Positions 1-8,612 of a stretch of 64,000 bases of DNA are shown here, piece by piece. The translations under genes were made by a program, and so were the position numbers. Numbering within the stretch: the first letter of the stretch is position 1; every line of letters starts with the position of its first letter. The stretch spans positions 1 to 64,000 of the forward strand of contig JAJZSY010000004.1 in NCBI GenBank assembly GCA_021849425.1. The letters run 5' to 3'. The notes under the pieces are model-generated. The model saw only the letters and a list, made by a program, of their open reading frames with translations. It made no database searches and was not told the DNA's origin. Source of the DNA: Pseudomonadota bacterium (GTDB taxonomy: Bacteria > Pseudomonadota > Alphaproteobacteria > Acetobacterales > Acetobacteraceae).

Positions 1-1353
1 TTCGGCGCCGAACCGAACAGCCAGGTGAGCTTCGTCGATGCCGGGTTTCCGGGGATGCTGCCGGTGATCAACCGCGAATGCGTGGCGCAGGCGGTGCGCA
101 CCGGGCTGGGGCTGGCCGCGCATATCAACCTCGTCTCGCGGTTCGACCGGAAGAACTATTTCTACGCCGACCTGCCGCAGGGCTATCAGATCAGCCAGTA
201 CGAGCATCCGATCGTGGGCGCCGGGGCGATCGAGATCGAACTCGAATCGGGCGAGACGCGGACGATCGGGATCACGCGGCTGCATCTGGAGCAGGATGCC
301 GGCAAGTCGATGCATGACCAGCATCCGAGCAAGTCGCTGATCGATCTCAACCGCTCGGGTGTGGCGCTGATGGAGATCGTCAGCGAGCCGGACATGCGCT
401 CGCCGGAAGAGGCCGGCGCCTATCTGCGCAAGCTGCGCACCATTCTGCGCTATCTCGGCACCTGCGACGGCAACATGGACGAGGGCTCGATGCGGGCGGA
501 CGTCAATGTGTCGGTGCGCAAGCATGGCGAGCCGTTCCGCACGCGCTGCGAGATCAAGAACGTCAACTCGATCCGCTTCGTGATGCAGGCGATCGAGGCG
601 GAGGCGAAGCGGCAGATCGAGATCTGGGAAGCCGGCGGAACTGTGGATCAGGAGACGCGGCTGTTCGAGCCGGCGCGCGGCGTCACCCGCTCGATGCGGA
701 GCAAGGAGGACGCGCACGACTACCGCTATTTCCCCGAGCCGGACCTGCTGCCGCTGGTGCTGGAGGAGGCATGGGTGGAGTCGCTGAAGGCGACGCTGCC
801 GGAACTGCCGGACGCGAAGCGGGCGCGGCTGATGCGCGATTTCGGCCTGTCGCGCTACGAGGCGTCGATTTTCGTGATGGAGCAGGTGACGGCGGATTTC
901 TTCGAGACCGTCGCCGCCGGGCGCGATGCGAAGCTGGTGGCGAACTGGATGCTCGGCGATTTCTTCGCCCATCTCAACCGCACCGGGGCGAGCATCGAGA
1001 CCTCGCCGGTGACCGCCGCCCGGCTCGGTGAGCTGCTCGACCTGATCACCGACAACACGATCAACGGCAAGATCGCCAAGGAGGTGCTGGAGCTGATGTT
1101 CGACACCGGCGATGCGGCGGGCGCGATCGTCGAGGCGCGCGGGCTGAAGCAGGTGACGGATACCGGCGCGATCGACGCGGCGATCGACCGGGTGATCGCC
1201 GCCAATGCCGACAAGCTCGCGGAATACAAGGCGGGCAAGGACAAGCTGTTCGGCTTCTTCGTCGGCCAGGTGATGAAGGCGATGCAGGGCAAGGGCAATC
1301 CGGCGCTGGTGAACGAGGCGCTGAAGCGGAAGATCGGCGAGCCGGCGGCATGA
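1..1353 (+). CDS. gatB: Aspartyl/glutamyl-tRNA(Asn/Gln) amidotransferase subunit B, 5' end cut by window
   Basis: GatB is the kinase/transferase subunit of GatCAB, which converts Glu-tRNA(Gln) and Asp-tRNA(Asn) to the amidated forms in the cytoplasm. The frame is open from base 1, and 450 codons are visible; about 30 N-terminal residues lie outside the window. The fragment opens with [18 protein letters not shown], a conserved GatB segment, and carries the ENPI-type '[11 protein letters not shown]' region, '[20 protein letters not shown]', and the C-terminal helical/YqeY tail ending KRKIGEPAA. The stop overlaps the next gene by ATGA (1350-1353), suggesting translational coupling to the SCO1-like gene. 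No internal ATG needs to be invoked as a start. Confidence 0.97.
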   Translation, partial: FGAEPNSQVSFVDAGFPGMLPVINRECVAQAVRTGLGLAAHINLVSRFDRKNYFYADLPQGYQISQYEHPIVGAGAIEIELESGETRTIGITRLHLEQDAGKSMHDQHPSKSLIDLNRSGVALMEIVSEPDMRSPEEAGAYLRKLRTILRYLGTCDGNMDEGSMRADVNVSVRKHGEPFRTRCEIKNVNSIRFVMQAIEAEAKRQIEIWEAGGTVDQETRLFEPARGVTRSMRSKEDAHDYRYFPEPDLLPLVLEEAWVESLKATLPELPDAKRARLMRDFGLSRYEASIFVMEQVTADFFETVAAGRDAKLVANWMLGDFFAHLNRTGASIETSPVTAARLGELLDLITDNTINGKIAKEVLELMFDTGDAAGAIVEARGLKQVTDTGAIDAAIDRVIAANADKLAEYKAGKDKLFGFFVGQVMKAMQGKGNPALVNEALKRKIGEPAA

Positions 1354-2024
1354 TCCGCGCCCTCGCCGCCCTGCTGCTCTGCGCCGGCTTCGCCCTGACC
1401 CCGGCGTTTGCCGCGACTGGTGGGCAGGCGAAGCTGACCGGCGTGCCGCTCGGCAAGGGCGGGGTGGTGGAGGTGAGCGGGCTGGTGCCGCCGCTCGGCT
1501 TCACCATGACCGAGGCGGAGAGTGGAAAGACCGTCACCGCAAGGAGCTTCCGCGGCAAGACGGTGCTGCTCTATTTCGGCTACACCAACTGCCCGGATGT
1601 CTGCCCCGACACGCTCTACAAGCTGCACATGCTGTTCCGCGCGCTCGGCCCGGCGGCGAAGAAGGTGGTGTTCCTGTTCGTCACCATCGATCCGAAGCGG
1701 GACACCGATGCGGTGCTGGCGAAATATGTGGCGCTGTTCGACAGCCACTTCCTCGGCCTGCGGGGCACGCCGGACCAGATCTACCGGCTGACGCGGCGGT
1801 ATCGGGTAGTGGCCTCGGTGCATCCCTCGCCCGATCCGCAGAAATATCAGGTGGTGCATTCGGCGCTGGTCTACGTGTTCGACGCCAGGGGACGGGCGCG
1901 GTTCATCATTCCCGATCTCGGGCTGACGCGGCATCCGGACTACAAGGCTCTGGCCGCCGATATCGAGGCGGTGAACCGGACCAAGCCGGGCGGCGTGCTG
2001 GGCGCGCTCGCGCGGCTCGGGTAA
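1350..2024 (+). CDS. SCO1/SenC family copper-binding thioredoxin-fold protein (first of three)
   Basis: Sco proteins deliver or reduce copper for the CuA site of cytochrome c oxidase, or act as periplasmic thiol reductases. This 224-residue protein has an N-terminal signal sequence (about residues 1-22, hydrophobic, ending PAFA-A). It then has a thioredoxin-like domain with the CPDVCP motif (Cys81, Cys85) and the distal copper-ligand candidate His170 in '[12 protein letters not shown]'. The DPKRDT segment at about residue 114 is also typical. It begins in a 4-bp overlap with gatB. It converges on a second operon that encodes two more Sco homologues. Oxidase assembly is inferred from family, since no oxidase genes are in view. 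Confidence 0.92.
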   Translation: MIRALAALLLCAGFALTPAFAATGGQAKLTGVPLGKGGVVEVSGLVPPLGFTMTEAESGKTVTARSFRGKTVLLYFGYTNCPDVCPDTLYKLHMLFRALGPAAKKVVFLFVTIDPKRDTDAVLAKYVALFDSHFLGLRGTPDQIYRLTRRYRVVASVHPSPDPQKYQVVHSALVYVFDARGRARFIIPDLGLTRHPDYKALAADIEAVNRTKPGGVLGALARLG

Positions 2025-2049
2025 TTTTTTCCTGCCCCTGCCCTGCCCG

Positions 2050-2070
2050 CCTCACTGCGGCGGCGTGAGG
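2050..2070. terminator. Hairpin between convergent Sco genes
   Basis: CCTCAC (2050-2055) pairs with GTGAGG (2065-2070) around a 9-base loop in the 62-bp gap between two convergent genes. There is a six-T run at 2025-2030, but it is on the wrong side for a canonical plus-strand terminator. It may act as a weak bidirectional end signal. Confidence 0.3.
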
Positions 2071-2086
2071 GATCAGACGATGATTT

Positions 2087-2701
2087 TCAGCCGATGAGGT
2101 GGGCGAGGTCGTTGGTGATGCCGGGCAGGTCGGGCGTTTTCGAGGACAGGCCGGCGCAGATGAATTGCGGCTTGCCGACGCGGTCGAACACATAGGCGGC
2201 CGCGGTGTGGGTGACGGTGTAGCGCGCCGGATCGGCCGAGGGATGCACCGCATAGGCGGCGTGGCAGCGCGCCGCGAGGGCTTGCAGTTGTGCCGGGGTG
2301 CCGCGCAGGCCGGTGAATTCGGGGCGGCCGAACAGCGCGAGATAATGCGACAGCACGGCATCGGTATCGCGTTGCGGATCGACGGTGACGAAGAGGACGC
2401 GCACCTGATCGGCCTTGCGGCCGAGCCGGCCGAGGATGCGGGCGGTTTCCTGCAGGGTGATCGGGCAGACATCCGGGCAGTTGGCGTAGCCGAAATAGAG
2501 CAGCACCACCTTGCCGCGAAAATCCGCCGCGGTGACGATGCGGCCGGTTTCGGCCTCGGTCATGGTGAGGCGGAGATCGGCGACGGTGGCGCCGGGCTTC
2601 AGGTCCTGCGCGCAGAGGGTCCAGTCCTTGTGACAGGCGGCGAGCGGGAGGAATGCGACAGCGCCGATGCCGGCGCGGGTAAAGGCGCGGCGGGCGATCA
2701 T
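2087..2701 (-). CDS. SCO1/SenC family protein, probable lipoprotein (second of three)
   Basis: This is a 204-residue Sco-family protein. The N-terminus has a lipobox-like LPLAAC (Cys23), preceded by a twin-arginine-like 'ARRAFTRAG', so membrane anchoring in the periplasm is likely. The copper motif CPDVCP (Cys75, Cys79) and the distal His165 are all present, as is VDPQRDT at about 107-113. It is the last gene of a minus-strand operon sco-PCuAC-cytochrome c-sco and starts in an ATGA overlap with the cytochrome gene (2698-2701). It may act as a copper relay or thiol reductase for a CuA or cytochrome centre. Three Sco paralogues within 3 kb suggest specialised partners. Confidence 0.92.
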   Translation of the reverse strand: MIARRAFTRAGIGAVAFLPLAACHKDWTLCAQDLKPGATVADLRLTMTEAETGRIVTAADFRGKVVLLYFGYANCPDVCPITLQETARILGRLGRKADQVRVLFVTVDPQRDTDAVLSHYLALFGRPEFTGLRGTPAQLQALAARCHAAYAVHPSADPARYTVTHTAAAYVFDRVGKPQFICAGLSSKTPDLPGITNDLAHLIG

Positions 2702-3066
2702 CCGCGCGCGCCGAGGGTGGCGAGATAGGCGGCGATGGCGGCGCGGTCGGCGCCGGTGAGCGCGTGGGCGATGTTGCGCATCACGTAGTTTTTCCCCTGC
2801 CGTCCCGCGGCGATGGCGGACAGCGCCGCGAGCGTCGTGGCCGGCTTCAGGCCGGCGAGGCGCGGGGCGCCGATGGCCGGGTTGCCGGCGAGATCGGTGC
2901 CGTGACAGACCATGCAGGGCAGCACCCCGCCCGCCGTGCCGTGGACGACGATATTTTTGCCCAATTCTGCGTTGCCCGCCGGGCTGCCGTCCGGCGGCGC
3001 GGCGGCGGGAGCGAGCGTTGGCGACAGGAGCAGGGCGGCGAGCAGCGCCCGGCGGAGACGCGACAC
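2698..3066 (-). CDS. Monoheme c-type cytochrome, periplasmic
   Basis: This small cytochrome c has a signal peptide (VSRLRRALLAALLL..., cleavage near APAAA), a single heme-binding CMVCH (Cys51, Cys54, His55 from the chosen start) and a likely distal methionine in 'NYVMRNIAHALT'. The C-terminal 'DRAAIAAYLATLG' helix is typical of class I cytochromes. I chose the GTG at 3066 because it gives a normal-length signal peptide and does not overlap the upstream gene. An ATG at 3108 is also in frame and would add 14 unlikely residues. It lies 10 bp after the PCuAC gene and overlaps the downstream sco gene by ATGA, so the genes are probably co-translated and functionally linked in copper/heme electron transfer. 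Confidence 0.85.
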   Translation of the reverse strand: MSRLRRALLAALLLSPTLAPAAAPPDGSPAGNAELGKNIVVHGTAGGVLPCMVCHGTDLAGNPAIGAPRLAGLKPATTLAALSAIAAGRQGKNYVMRNIAHALTGADRAAIAAYLATLGARG

Positions 3067-3076
3067 GAGGGGGATC

Positions 3077-3517
3077 TTACCGGCTGCTGGGGTGCCCATC
3101 GGCGCCATAGACGGTGAAGGTCACTGTGAGCGGCGGCGCGGCGGCAAAGGTCAGGGTGACATGGGCCGTGCCGCCCACCGTCATGCGCGGTTTCATGCAC
3201 ATCAGGTGATAGGCGCCGGGAGAGAAGCGGAAGCTGCCATGGGCGGGGATGATGATGGATTTCACATGGATCATCATGTCCATCCCGCTGCGGTTCATGC
3301 TGCGATGCAGCATGACGCTGCCGCAGGCGGGCGAGCTGGCGCCCACCAGCACCGCCGGCGCATCGCCCGCATTGGCGAGGGTGACGAAGCCGGCGGCCGG
3401 GATCTGCGGCAGCAGGTAGCGGAACCAGCCGTCCTTCGCCGTGACGGCGGGGGTGGGGGCGGCGGCGGCGAGGACCGGAACCAGGCACGCCGCGAGGGCG
3501 GTGAGGAGGCGGCGCAT
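3077..3517 (-). CDS. PCuAC-type periplasmic copper chaperone (DUF461 family)
   Basis: PCuAC proteins bind Cu(I) in the periplasm and pass it to CuA or CuB sites, often together with Sco. This 146-residue protein has a signal peptide (MRRLLTALAACLVPVLAAAA). It also has the family Met/His arrangement: His-Arg-Ser-Met at 'MLHRSMNRSGMDMM', then 'PAHGSFRFSPGAYHLMCM'. The extra 'GMDMM' methionines and the Cys in 'LMCM' may tune copper binding. Its start shares one base with the stop of the upstream sco gene (TGATG at 3515-3519). Position between two sco genes and a cytochrome gene supports a copper-delivery role. Confidence 0.9.
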   Translation of the reverse strand: MRRLLTALAACLVPVLAAAAPTPAVTAKDGWFRYLLPQIPAAGFVTLANAGDAPAVLVGASSPACGSVMLHRSMNRSGMDMMIHVKSIIIPAHGSFRFSPGAYHLMCMKPRMTVGGTAHVTLTFAAAPPLTVTFTVYGADGHPSSR

Positions 3518-4161
3518 CAGGATTTGTCCATCGTCTTGCGGATGAGGGCGGCGACGCCCGGCAGGTCGGGGCGCGAGGAGGGGAAGGTGGCGAGGAGGGC
3601 GATGGCGCGACCGTCCGGCCCGAAGAGATAGGTGGCGCTGCTATGGCGGATGGCGGATTCGGGGTCGGGCGAATCGGGCCCGGTGGGGGCGCGGTAATAG
3701 ACGCCGAAACGCTTCGCCGCCGCCGCGAGTTCGGCAGGGGTGCCGCGCAGGCCGGTGAAGACCGGCGGGGGGCCGAATTTCGCCATGAACGTCCTGAGGC
3801 GGGCGGCGGTGTCGTAGGCGAGGTCGATGGTGACGAAGACGACCCGCAGATCCTTCCCGTGCTTGCCGAGCAGGGGGATGAGTTTCGCCGCGTTCTGCAT
3901 GGTCAGCGGGCAGGTGTCCGGGCAGCGGGTGAAGCCGAAATAGAGGATCACCGGATGGCCGTGGAAGGCGGCCTGGGTGACGGGGCGGCCGGTTTCGACA
4001 TCCTGCATGTGCAAGGCGAGCGGCGGCAAATGGCCTTCGAGCGGGACGATGGAAGGGCCGGCGGGGGCGCTGTCGGCCCAGGCGGATGGCAGGGCGAGGC
4101 CGCCGAGGGCGAGGCCGGAGAGGCCGAGCATGGCGCGGCGGTCGAGAGCGGATCGGGACAT
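3517..4161 (-). CDS. SCO1/SenC family protein, twin-arginine-like signal (third of three)
   Basis: This is the first gene of the copper-delivery operon, 214 residues. The start at 4161 is chosen because GGAGG sits six bases upstream and the sequence begins MSRSALDRRAMLGLSG, a Tat-like signal ending near AWA-D. The domain carries CPDTCP (Cys80, Cys84) and the distal His173 in 'AIRHSSATYLF'. The usual VDPxRDT element is changed to IDLAYDT. The longer open frame upstream to 4488 has no ribosome site and looks non-coding. It differs most from the other two Sco copies, suggesting an old paralogue and not a recent duplication. Confidence 0.9.
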   Translation of the reverse strand: MSRSALDRRAMLGLSGLALGGLALPSAWADSAPAGPSIVPLEGHLPPLALHMQDVETGRPVTQAAFHGHPVILYFGFTRCPDTCPLTMQNAAKLIPLLGKHGKDLRVVFVTIDLAYDTAARLRTFMAKFGPPPVFTGLRGTPAELAAAAKRFGVYYRAPTGPDSPDPESAIRHSSATYLFGPDGRAIALLATFPSSRPDLPGVAALIRKTMDKS

Positions 4162-4281
4162 CGTGAACCTCCGTGGAACGCTGGTGTTAGGGCGGGATTC
4201 GGCGCGCGGCAAGTCAGGCTCGCGTGAGGACGGGGCGGCGGCGCTTGACCGGCCGGCGCGGCTCGCCCATGCGATGCGGTC
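4162..4281. promoter_or_regulatory. Divergent promoter region between copper operon and GT39 gene
   Basis: This 120-bp gap separates the divergent sco operon (minus) and the glycosyltransferase gene (plus). It contains the GGAGG ribosome site of the sco gene. No convincing -35/-10 pair or metal-regulator dyad is visible. Confidence 0.4.
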
Positions 4282-5799
4282 ATGAAGCAGATGACACCGG
4301 GCGGCGCCGCGCTGCTCGTCATTCTCGCCGCGACGCTGGCGCGGCTGGTGCTGGCCGCCGGCATGGGGCTCGGGATCGACGAGAGCTACATGGTCGCCGC
4401 CGCGCACACGTTCCAGCTTTCGTATTTCGACCATCCGCCGGTCTCGTGGTGGATGGAACTCGGCATCCAGCGGGTGAGCGGGCTGCACGCGCCGTTCATC
4501 GTGCGGCTGCCGTTCATCGCGCTGTTCGCGGCGACGAGCGGGTTGATGTACGGGCTGACGCGGCGCCTGTTCTCACCGGCGGCGGGGGTGTGGGCGGTGA
4601 TCGGGCTGAACATCTCGCCGGTGTTCTCGCTCGCCTTCGGCACCTGGGTGCTGCCGGACGGGCCGCTGGACTTTTTCCTGGTCGGCGCCGCCTGGGCGCT
4701 GGCGCGGGCGCTGGGGATCGGGCGGACGGAGCTGGAGGCCGCGCCCGACCCTGATTTCTGGCCGCTGGCGGGCATTCTGATCGGGCTCGCGATGGCGTCG
4801 AAATATAACGCGGTGCTGGTGCTGGCGGGGGCGCTGCTCTTCCTGCTGGCGGATGCGCGGGCGCGGCGGGCGCTGGCGACGCCGGGGCCATGGGTGGCCT
4901 GCGTGCTGGCGGCGGGGATGTTCTCGCCGGTGGTGATCTGGAACGCGCTGAACGGCTGGGCCTCGTTCGGGTATCAGGGCGACCGGGCGGCGGGGCTGGC
5001 GCTGCATCCGCTGCGGCCCTTCGCGATCTGGGGCGGGGAGGCGCTGTTCATCGCGCCCTGGATCTTCGTGCCGATGATCGGGCTGATGATCGGCGGGTTG
5101 CGGGGGAGCGACCGGCGGGCGCGGCTGCTGGCCTGGCTCGGCGTGGTGCCGGTGGTGCTGTTCTCGCTGATCGGGCTGTGGTCGTCGCGCAAGATTTTGT
5201 TCCACTGGGCGGCGCCGGGCTATCTGATGCTGTTTCCGCTGCTCGGCGACTGGGTCGTGCGGCAGCGCGGGGCGATGCGGCGGTGGATCGGGCGGGCGGC
5301 GACGAGAACGGCGGCGCTGCTGGCGGTGGCGGTGCTGTTCATCGCCTTGCAGGTGCGGGTGGGCATCGTGCCGGGGTTCGACGCGATGTTTCCGCAGGGC
5401 AAGTCCCCCACCTTGCAGGCGATCGACTGGACCAGCTTCCGCGCGGCGCTCAAGGCGCGCGGGCAGCTCGACCGGCCGGGGCTGGCGCTCGCGGCGCTGC
5501 GCTGGTTCGATGCGGGGAAGATCGCCTATGCGGTCGGGCCGGGGATGCGGATGACGGTGTTCGAGGGCAATCCGCACGAATTCGGCGTGACCACGCCGCC
5601 GCAATCGCTGATCGGGGAGGATATCCTGATCGCGGCGATGCCGGGATCGGTCGCGGCGATCGAGAAACGGTATGCGCCGCGGTTCCGCTCGATCACCGAG
5701 GAGCCGCCGATCGACATCGTGCATGACGGGCATGTGCTGCTGCGGGTGCCGGTGCTGATGGGGCACGATCTGCTCTCGTGGCCCGCGGCGCGGCGGTAG
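4282..5799 (+). CDS. GT39-family (PMT/ArnT-like) membrane glycosyltransferase
   Basis: This is a 505-residue polytopic protein. The first periplasmic loop has the catalytic Asp-Glu pair (GIDESYM, about residues 33-39) and 'SYFDHPPVSWWMELG', a signature of undecaprenyl- or polyprenyl-phosphate-dependent dolichyl-mannosyltransferase/ArnT-type enzymes. About ten hydrophobic segments follow, then a soluble periplasmic tail ending in PAARR. Such enzymes transfer a sugar from a lipid carrier to lipid A or protein; the acceptor cannot be told from sequence. It lies upstream of otsBA in the same direction with a gap of about 60 bp. A second in-frame ATG four codons in is possible. Confidence 0.85.
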   Translation: MKQMTPGGAALLVILAATLARLVLAAGMGLGIDESYMVAAAHTFQLSYFDHPPVSWWMELGIQRVSGLHAPFIVRLPFIALFAATSGLMYGLTRRLFSPAAGVWAVIGLNISPVFSLAFGTWVLPDGPLDFFLVGAAWALARALGIGRTELEAAPDPDFWPLAGILIGLAMASKYNAVLVLAGALLFLLADARARRALATPGPWVACVLAAGMFSPVVIWNALNGWASFGYQGDRAAGLALHPLRPFAIWGGEALFIAPWIFVPMIGLMIGGLRGSDRRARLLAWLGVVPVVLFSLIGLWSSRKILFHWAAPGYLMLFPLLGDWVVRQRGAMRRWIGRAATRTAALLAVAVLFIALQVRVGIVPGFDAMFPQGKSPTLQAIDWTSFRAALKARGQLDRPGLALAALRWFDAGKIAYAVGPGMRMTVFEGNPHEFGVTTPPQSLIGEDILIAAMPGSVAAIEKRYAPRFRSITEEPPIDIVHDGHVLLRVPVLMGHDLLSWPAARR

Positions 5800-5862
5800 C
5801 GTTCCGCCGCCGAACCGGTCTCGTTGCTTGATCGGGGCATCATCCATGCCCATTTCGGGGGG

Positions 5863-6573
5863 ATGGAACCGATCCTGACGCGCGAGCACGCGCTGTTCCT
5901 CGACCTGGACGGCACGTTGCTGGAGTTTGCCCCGACGGCGGAGGAGGTGGCGGTGCCCGCGGGGCTCGGCGCGATGCTGGGCGGGCTGGCGGCGCAGCGC
6001 GACGGGGCGCTGGCGATTCTCTCGGGGCGGACTCTCGCGCAGATCGACGCGGTGACCGGACCGCCCTTCCCCGCCGGCGCCGAGCACGGCTTCGTGCTGC
6101 GCGACGCGGCGGGGGCGATCCATCATCCGCTGCGCGAGACGGCGAACCGGCCGGCGTGGCGGGCGGCGCTGGAGGAGGCGGCGGCGGCGCATCCGGGCGT
6201 GCGGATCGAGGTGAAATCGGCCTCGCTGGTCGCGCATTACCGGGCGGCACCCGGAGCCGGGGCGGCGCTGGGCGAGACGATCGGGGCGATGATCGCGGCA
6301 TCCCCGGAGGTGGAATTGCTGGCAGCAAACATGGCCTGGGAAATCCGCCCGCGCGGCGCGGGCAAGGGGCGCGCGCTGGAGTGGTTCATGGCGCGGCCGC
6401 CCTTCGCCGGGCGGGTGCCGGTGTTCGTCGGCGATGACGTGACCGACGAGGAGGCGATCGCGGCGGCGAAGGCACAAGGCGGGCACGGGCTGCACGTGCA
6501 TCGCGATTTCGGCGGCAGGCCGGGCGCGGTGCTGGCCTGGCTGCGCGGCGCCCTCGCCCCGGGGGTGGCGTGA
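5863..6573 (+). CDS. otsB: Trehalose-6-phosphate phosphatase
   Basis: This HAD-superfamily phosphatase dephosphorylates trehalose-6-phosphate to trehalose in the cytoplasm. Visible motifs are the nucleophile loop FLDLDGTLLEF (Asp14, Asp16), 'LAILSGR' (motif II), and the C-terminal acidic motif 'VFVGDDVTDEEA'. The ATG at 5863 gives a normal compact N-terminus; an in-frame TTG at 5824 would add 13 residues. It runs into otsA with a near-zero junction, the usual otsBA arrangement for osmotic or desiccation protection. At 236 residues it has normal length. Confidence 0.93.
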   Translation: MEPILTREHALFLDLDGTLLEFAPTAEEVAVPAGLGAMLGGLAAQRDGALAILSGRTLAQIDAVTGPPFPAGAEHGFVLRDAAGAIHHPLRETANRPAWRAALEEAAAAHPGVRIEVKSASLVAHYRAAPGAGAALGETIGAMIAASPEVELLAANMAWEIRPRGAGKGRALEWFMARPPFAGRVPVFVGDDVTDEEAIAAAKAQGGHGLHVHRDFGGRPGAVLAWLRGALAPGVA

Positions 6574-6575
6574 CG

Positions 6576-7949
6576 ATGGGGCGGCTCGTCGTTGTTTCCA
6601 ACCGGGTGTCGCTGCCGAGCGACAAGGGGGCGAAGGCCGGCGGGCTGGCGGTGGCGCTGGAGGAGGCGATGAGCCCCGGCTCGCTCTGGTTCGGCTGGTC
6701 GGGCCGGCGGGGTGGGACGAACGCGGGGCGGCCGGCCATCGTCGAGCATCGCGGCATCACCTATGCGACGGTCGATCTGAGCGAGGCGGAGTATCGGCGG
6801 TTCTATGTCGGCTTCTCCAACGGCGCGCTGTGGCCGCTGCTGCATTACCGCAGCGGGCTGTTCGATTTCCGGCGCGACGAGTTCGAGGGGTATCTCGCGG
6901 TCAACGAGATGTTCGCCGCCCGGCTGGCGCCGCTGCTGGAGCCGGACGACGTGATCTGGATTCATGACTACCAGCTGCTGACCATGGCCGAGGCGCTGCG
7001 GCGGCGGGGGGTCGCCAACCGGATCGGGCTGTTCCTGCATATCCCCTTCGTGCCGCCGGCGATGCTGCACGTGCTGCCGGAGGCGTGCCAGCTGGTGCGG
7101 GCGATGGCGGCGGCGGACCTGGTCGGGTTCCAGACCGAGGGCGACCGGGCGAATTTCCTCGATTGCGCCGCCTCGTGCATGGAGTTGCACCGCGCCGGCG
7201 CGGACGGGTTCGTCCATGACGGGCATCGCACGATGACGATTGTGACGCCGGTGGGGATCGATGCGGAAGGCTTCGCGCGCACGGCGCAGCGGGCGGCGGG
7301 GATGGCGGAGACGCGGCGGCTGGTGTCGAGCCTGGTGGGGCGGGCGCTGGCGATCGGGGTGGACCGGCTGGATTACACCAAGGGGCTGCCGCAGCGCTTC
7401 GACGCCTTCGGCCGGCTGTTCCAGCGGCACCCGGAGCATCTGCGCCGGATCAGCCTGTTGCAGATCGCCGCGCGCTCGCGCGAGGATGTCGACCGGTATC
7501 AGGCGCTGCGGCACGAGCTGGACCGGCAGGCCGGCGAGATCAACGGCGCCTATTCGGATTTCGACTGGACGCCGCTGCGCTACATGACGCGGGCGGTGAA
7601 CCGGACCACCATCGCCGGGTTCTACCGGATCGCCAGCATCGGGCTGGTGACGCCGCTGCGCGACGGAATGAACCTGGTGGCGAAGGAGTTCATCGCCGCC
7701 CAGGACCCGGCGGACCCGGGCGTGCTGGTGCTCTCGCGCTTCGCCGGGGCGGCGGAGGACCTGACCGAGGCGCTGATCGTCAACCCGTATGACGCGGACG
7801 CGGTGGCCGATGCGATGCATGCGGCGCTGCTGATGCCGGCGGAGGAGCGCGTCGCGCGGCATGCAGCGCTGCTGGGCAAGATCCGCGCGCGGACGGCCGC
7901 CTCATTCTGCCGCGGCTTCCTCGACCAGCTGCGCGAGATCGAGCGTTGA
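6576..7949 (+). CDS. otsA: UDP/GDP-glucose:glucose-6-phosphate trehalose-6-phosphate synthase
   Basis: This GT20 enzyme makes trehalose-6-phosphate from nucleotide-glucose and glucose-6-phosphate, the substrate of OtsB. The N-terminus MGRLVVVSNRVSLPSDKG and the AGGLAVAL glycine loop match the family. So do 'WIHDYQLL', 'GLFLHIPFVPPAML', 'DRLDYTKGLPQR' and 'TPLRDGMNLVAKEFIAAQ'. The ATG at 6576 gives the family N-terminus; a GTG at 6570 overlaps the otsB stop (GTGA) and adds two residues. The 3' end overlaps the convergent pseudouridine synthase gene by 48 bp, which is unusual and shared coding sequence. Confidence 0.95.
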   Translation: MGRLVVVSNRVSLPSDKGAKAGGLAVALEEAMSPGSLWFGWSGRRGGTNAGRPAIVEHRGITYATVDLSEAEYRRFYVGFSNGALWPLLHYRSGLFDFRRDEFEGYLAVNEMFAARLAPLLEPDDVIWIHDYQLLTMAEALRRRGVANRIGLFLHIPFVPPAMLHVLPEACQLVRAMAAADLVGFQTEGDRANFLDCAASCMELHRAGADGFVHDGHRTMTIVTPVGIDAEGFARTAQRAAGMAETRRLVSSLVGRALAIGVDRLDYTKGLPQRFDAFGRLFQRHPEHLRRISLLQIAARSREDVDRYQALRHELDRQAGEINGAYSDFDWTPLRYMTRAVNRTTIAGFYRIASIGLVTPLRDGMNLVAKEFIAAQDPADPGVLVLSRFAGAAEDLTEALIVNPYDADAVADAMHAALLMPAEERVARHAALLGKIRARTAASFCRGFLDQLREIER

Positions 7950-8576
7950 GGCGCGCGCCGCCGCCAGCATGTGGGCGGGCGGGGCGGCGGTGATGATGAG
8001 CCCTGGATCGAGCGGCAGGGCGAGCGCGCGGGCGAGCAGGCAGAGCCCGTCGGAAGCGGCGCCGTAGAGCGGGTCACCCACGATCGGGAAGCCGGATTCG
8101 GCGCAATGGACGCGGAGCTGGTGGGTGCGGCCGGTGCGCGGGCGGAGTTCGAGCAGCGCCCTGCCCTGCCCCGCCGCGAGGCGCCGCCAGTCGGTGATCG
8201 CCGGATCGCCGCGCGGATCGGGCGCGACGCGCCAGCCGCCCTGGGTGGCGCGGCGGGCGAGCGCCAGCTCGATCGTGCCGTGCGGCGCGGCCGGCACGCC
8301 CTCGACGATCGCCCAGTAGGTCTTGCCGACGCGGCGCGCGGCGAAGGCGCGTTGCAGCGTGACCAGCGTGGTCTTGCGCCGGGCGATGGCGAGGCAGCCG
8401 GAAGTGTCGGCATCGAGCCGGTGGACCAGCCAGGGACCGTCGGCGCCGCGCCGCCAGCGGGGAAACCAGTCTTCCACGCTGGGCCCGCCGGCGCGGCCGG
8501 CATGGCTCGGCAGGCCGGCCGGTTTGTCGATCACGATCAGATGGGTCGACTGGTGGAGGATGCGGGGTTCGGTCAT
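7902..8576 (-). CDS. RluA-family 23S rRNA/tRNA pseudouridine synthase
   Basis: This is a 224-residue RluA-type pseudouridine synthase. The catalytic motif HRLDADTSG (residues 52-60, catalytic Asp55) and 'VIDKPAGLPSH' at about 15-25 are clear, as are 'KTYWAIVEG' and 'LRPRTGRTHQLRVH'. No S4 domain is present, so it resembles the compact RluA/RluC-like enzymes; the target uridine cannot be assigned. Its last 48 bp are also coding sequence of otsA on the other strand. Confidence 0.92.
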   Translation of the reverse strand: MTEPRILHQSTHLIVIDKPAGLPSHAGRAGGPSVEDWFPRWRRGADGPWLVHRLDADTSGCLAIARRKTTLVTLQRAFAARRVGKTYWAIVEGVPAAPHGTIELALARRATQGGWRVAPDPRGDPAITDWRRLAAGQGRALLELRPRTGRTHQLRVHCAESGFPIVGDPLYGAASDGLCLLARALALPLDPGLIITAAPPAHMLAAARASTLDLAQLVEEAAAE

Positions 8577-8612
8577 CGCTCGCTCATCGTCGTGCCATGG
8601 CCGGGTAAGGGG

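Noticed and set aside
4162-4488. N-terminal extension of the third Sco protein to 4488
   Set aside because: A GGAGG site and a signal peptide define the start at 4161. The extension overlaps the divergent GT39 gene.
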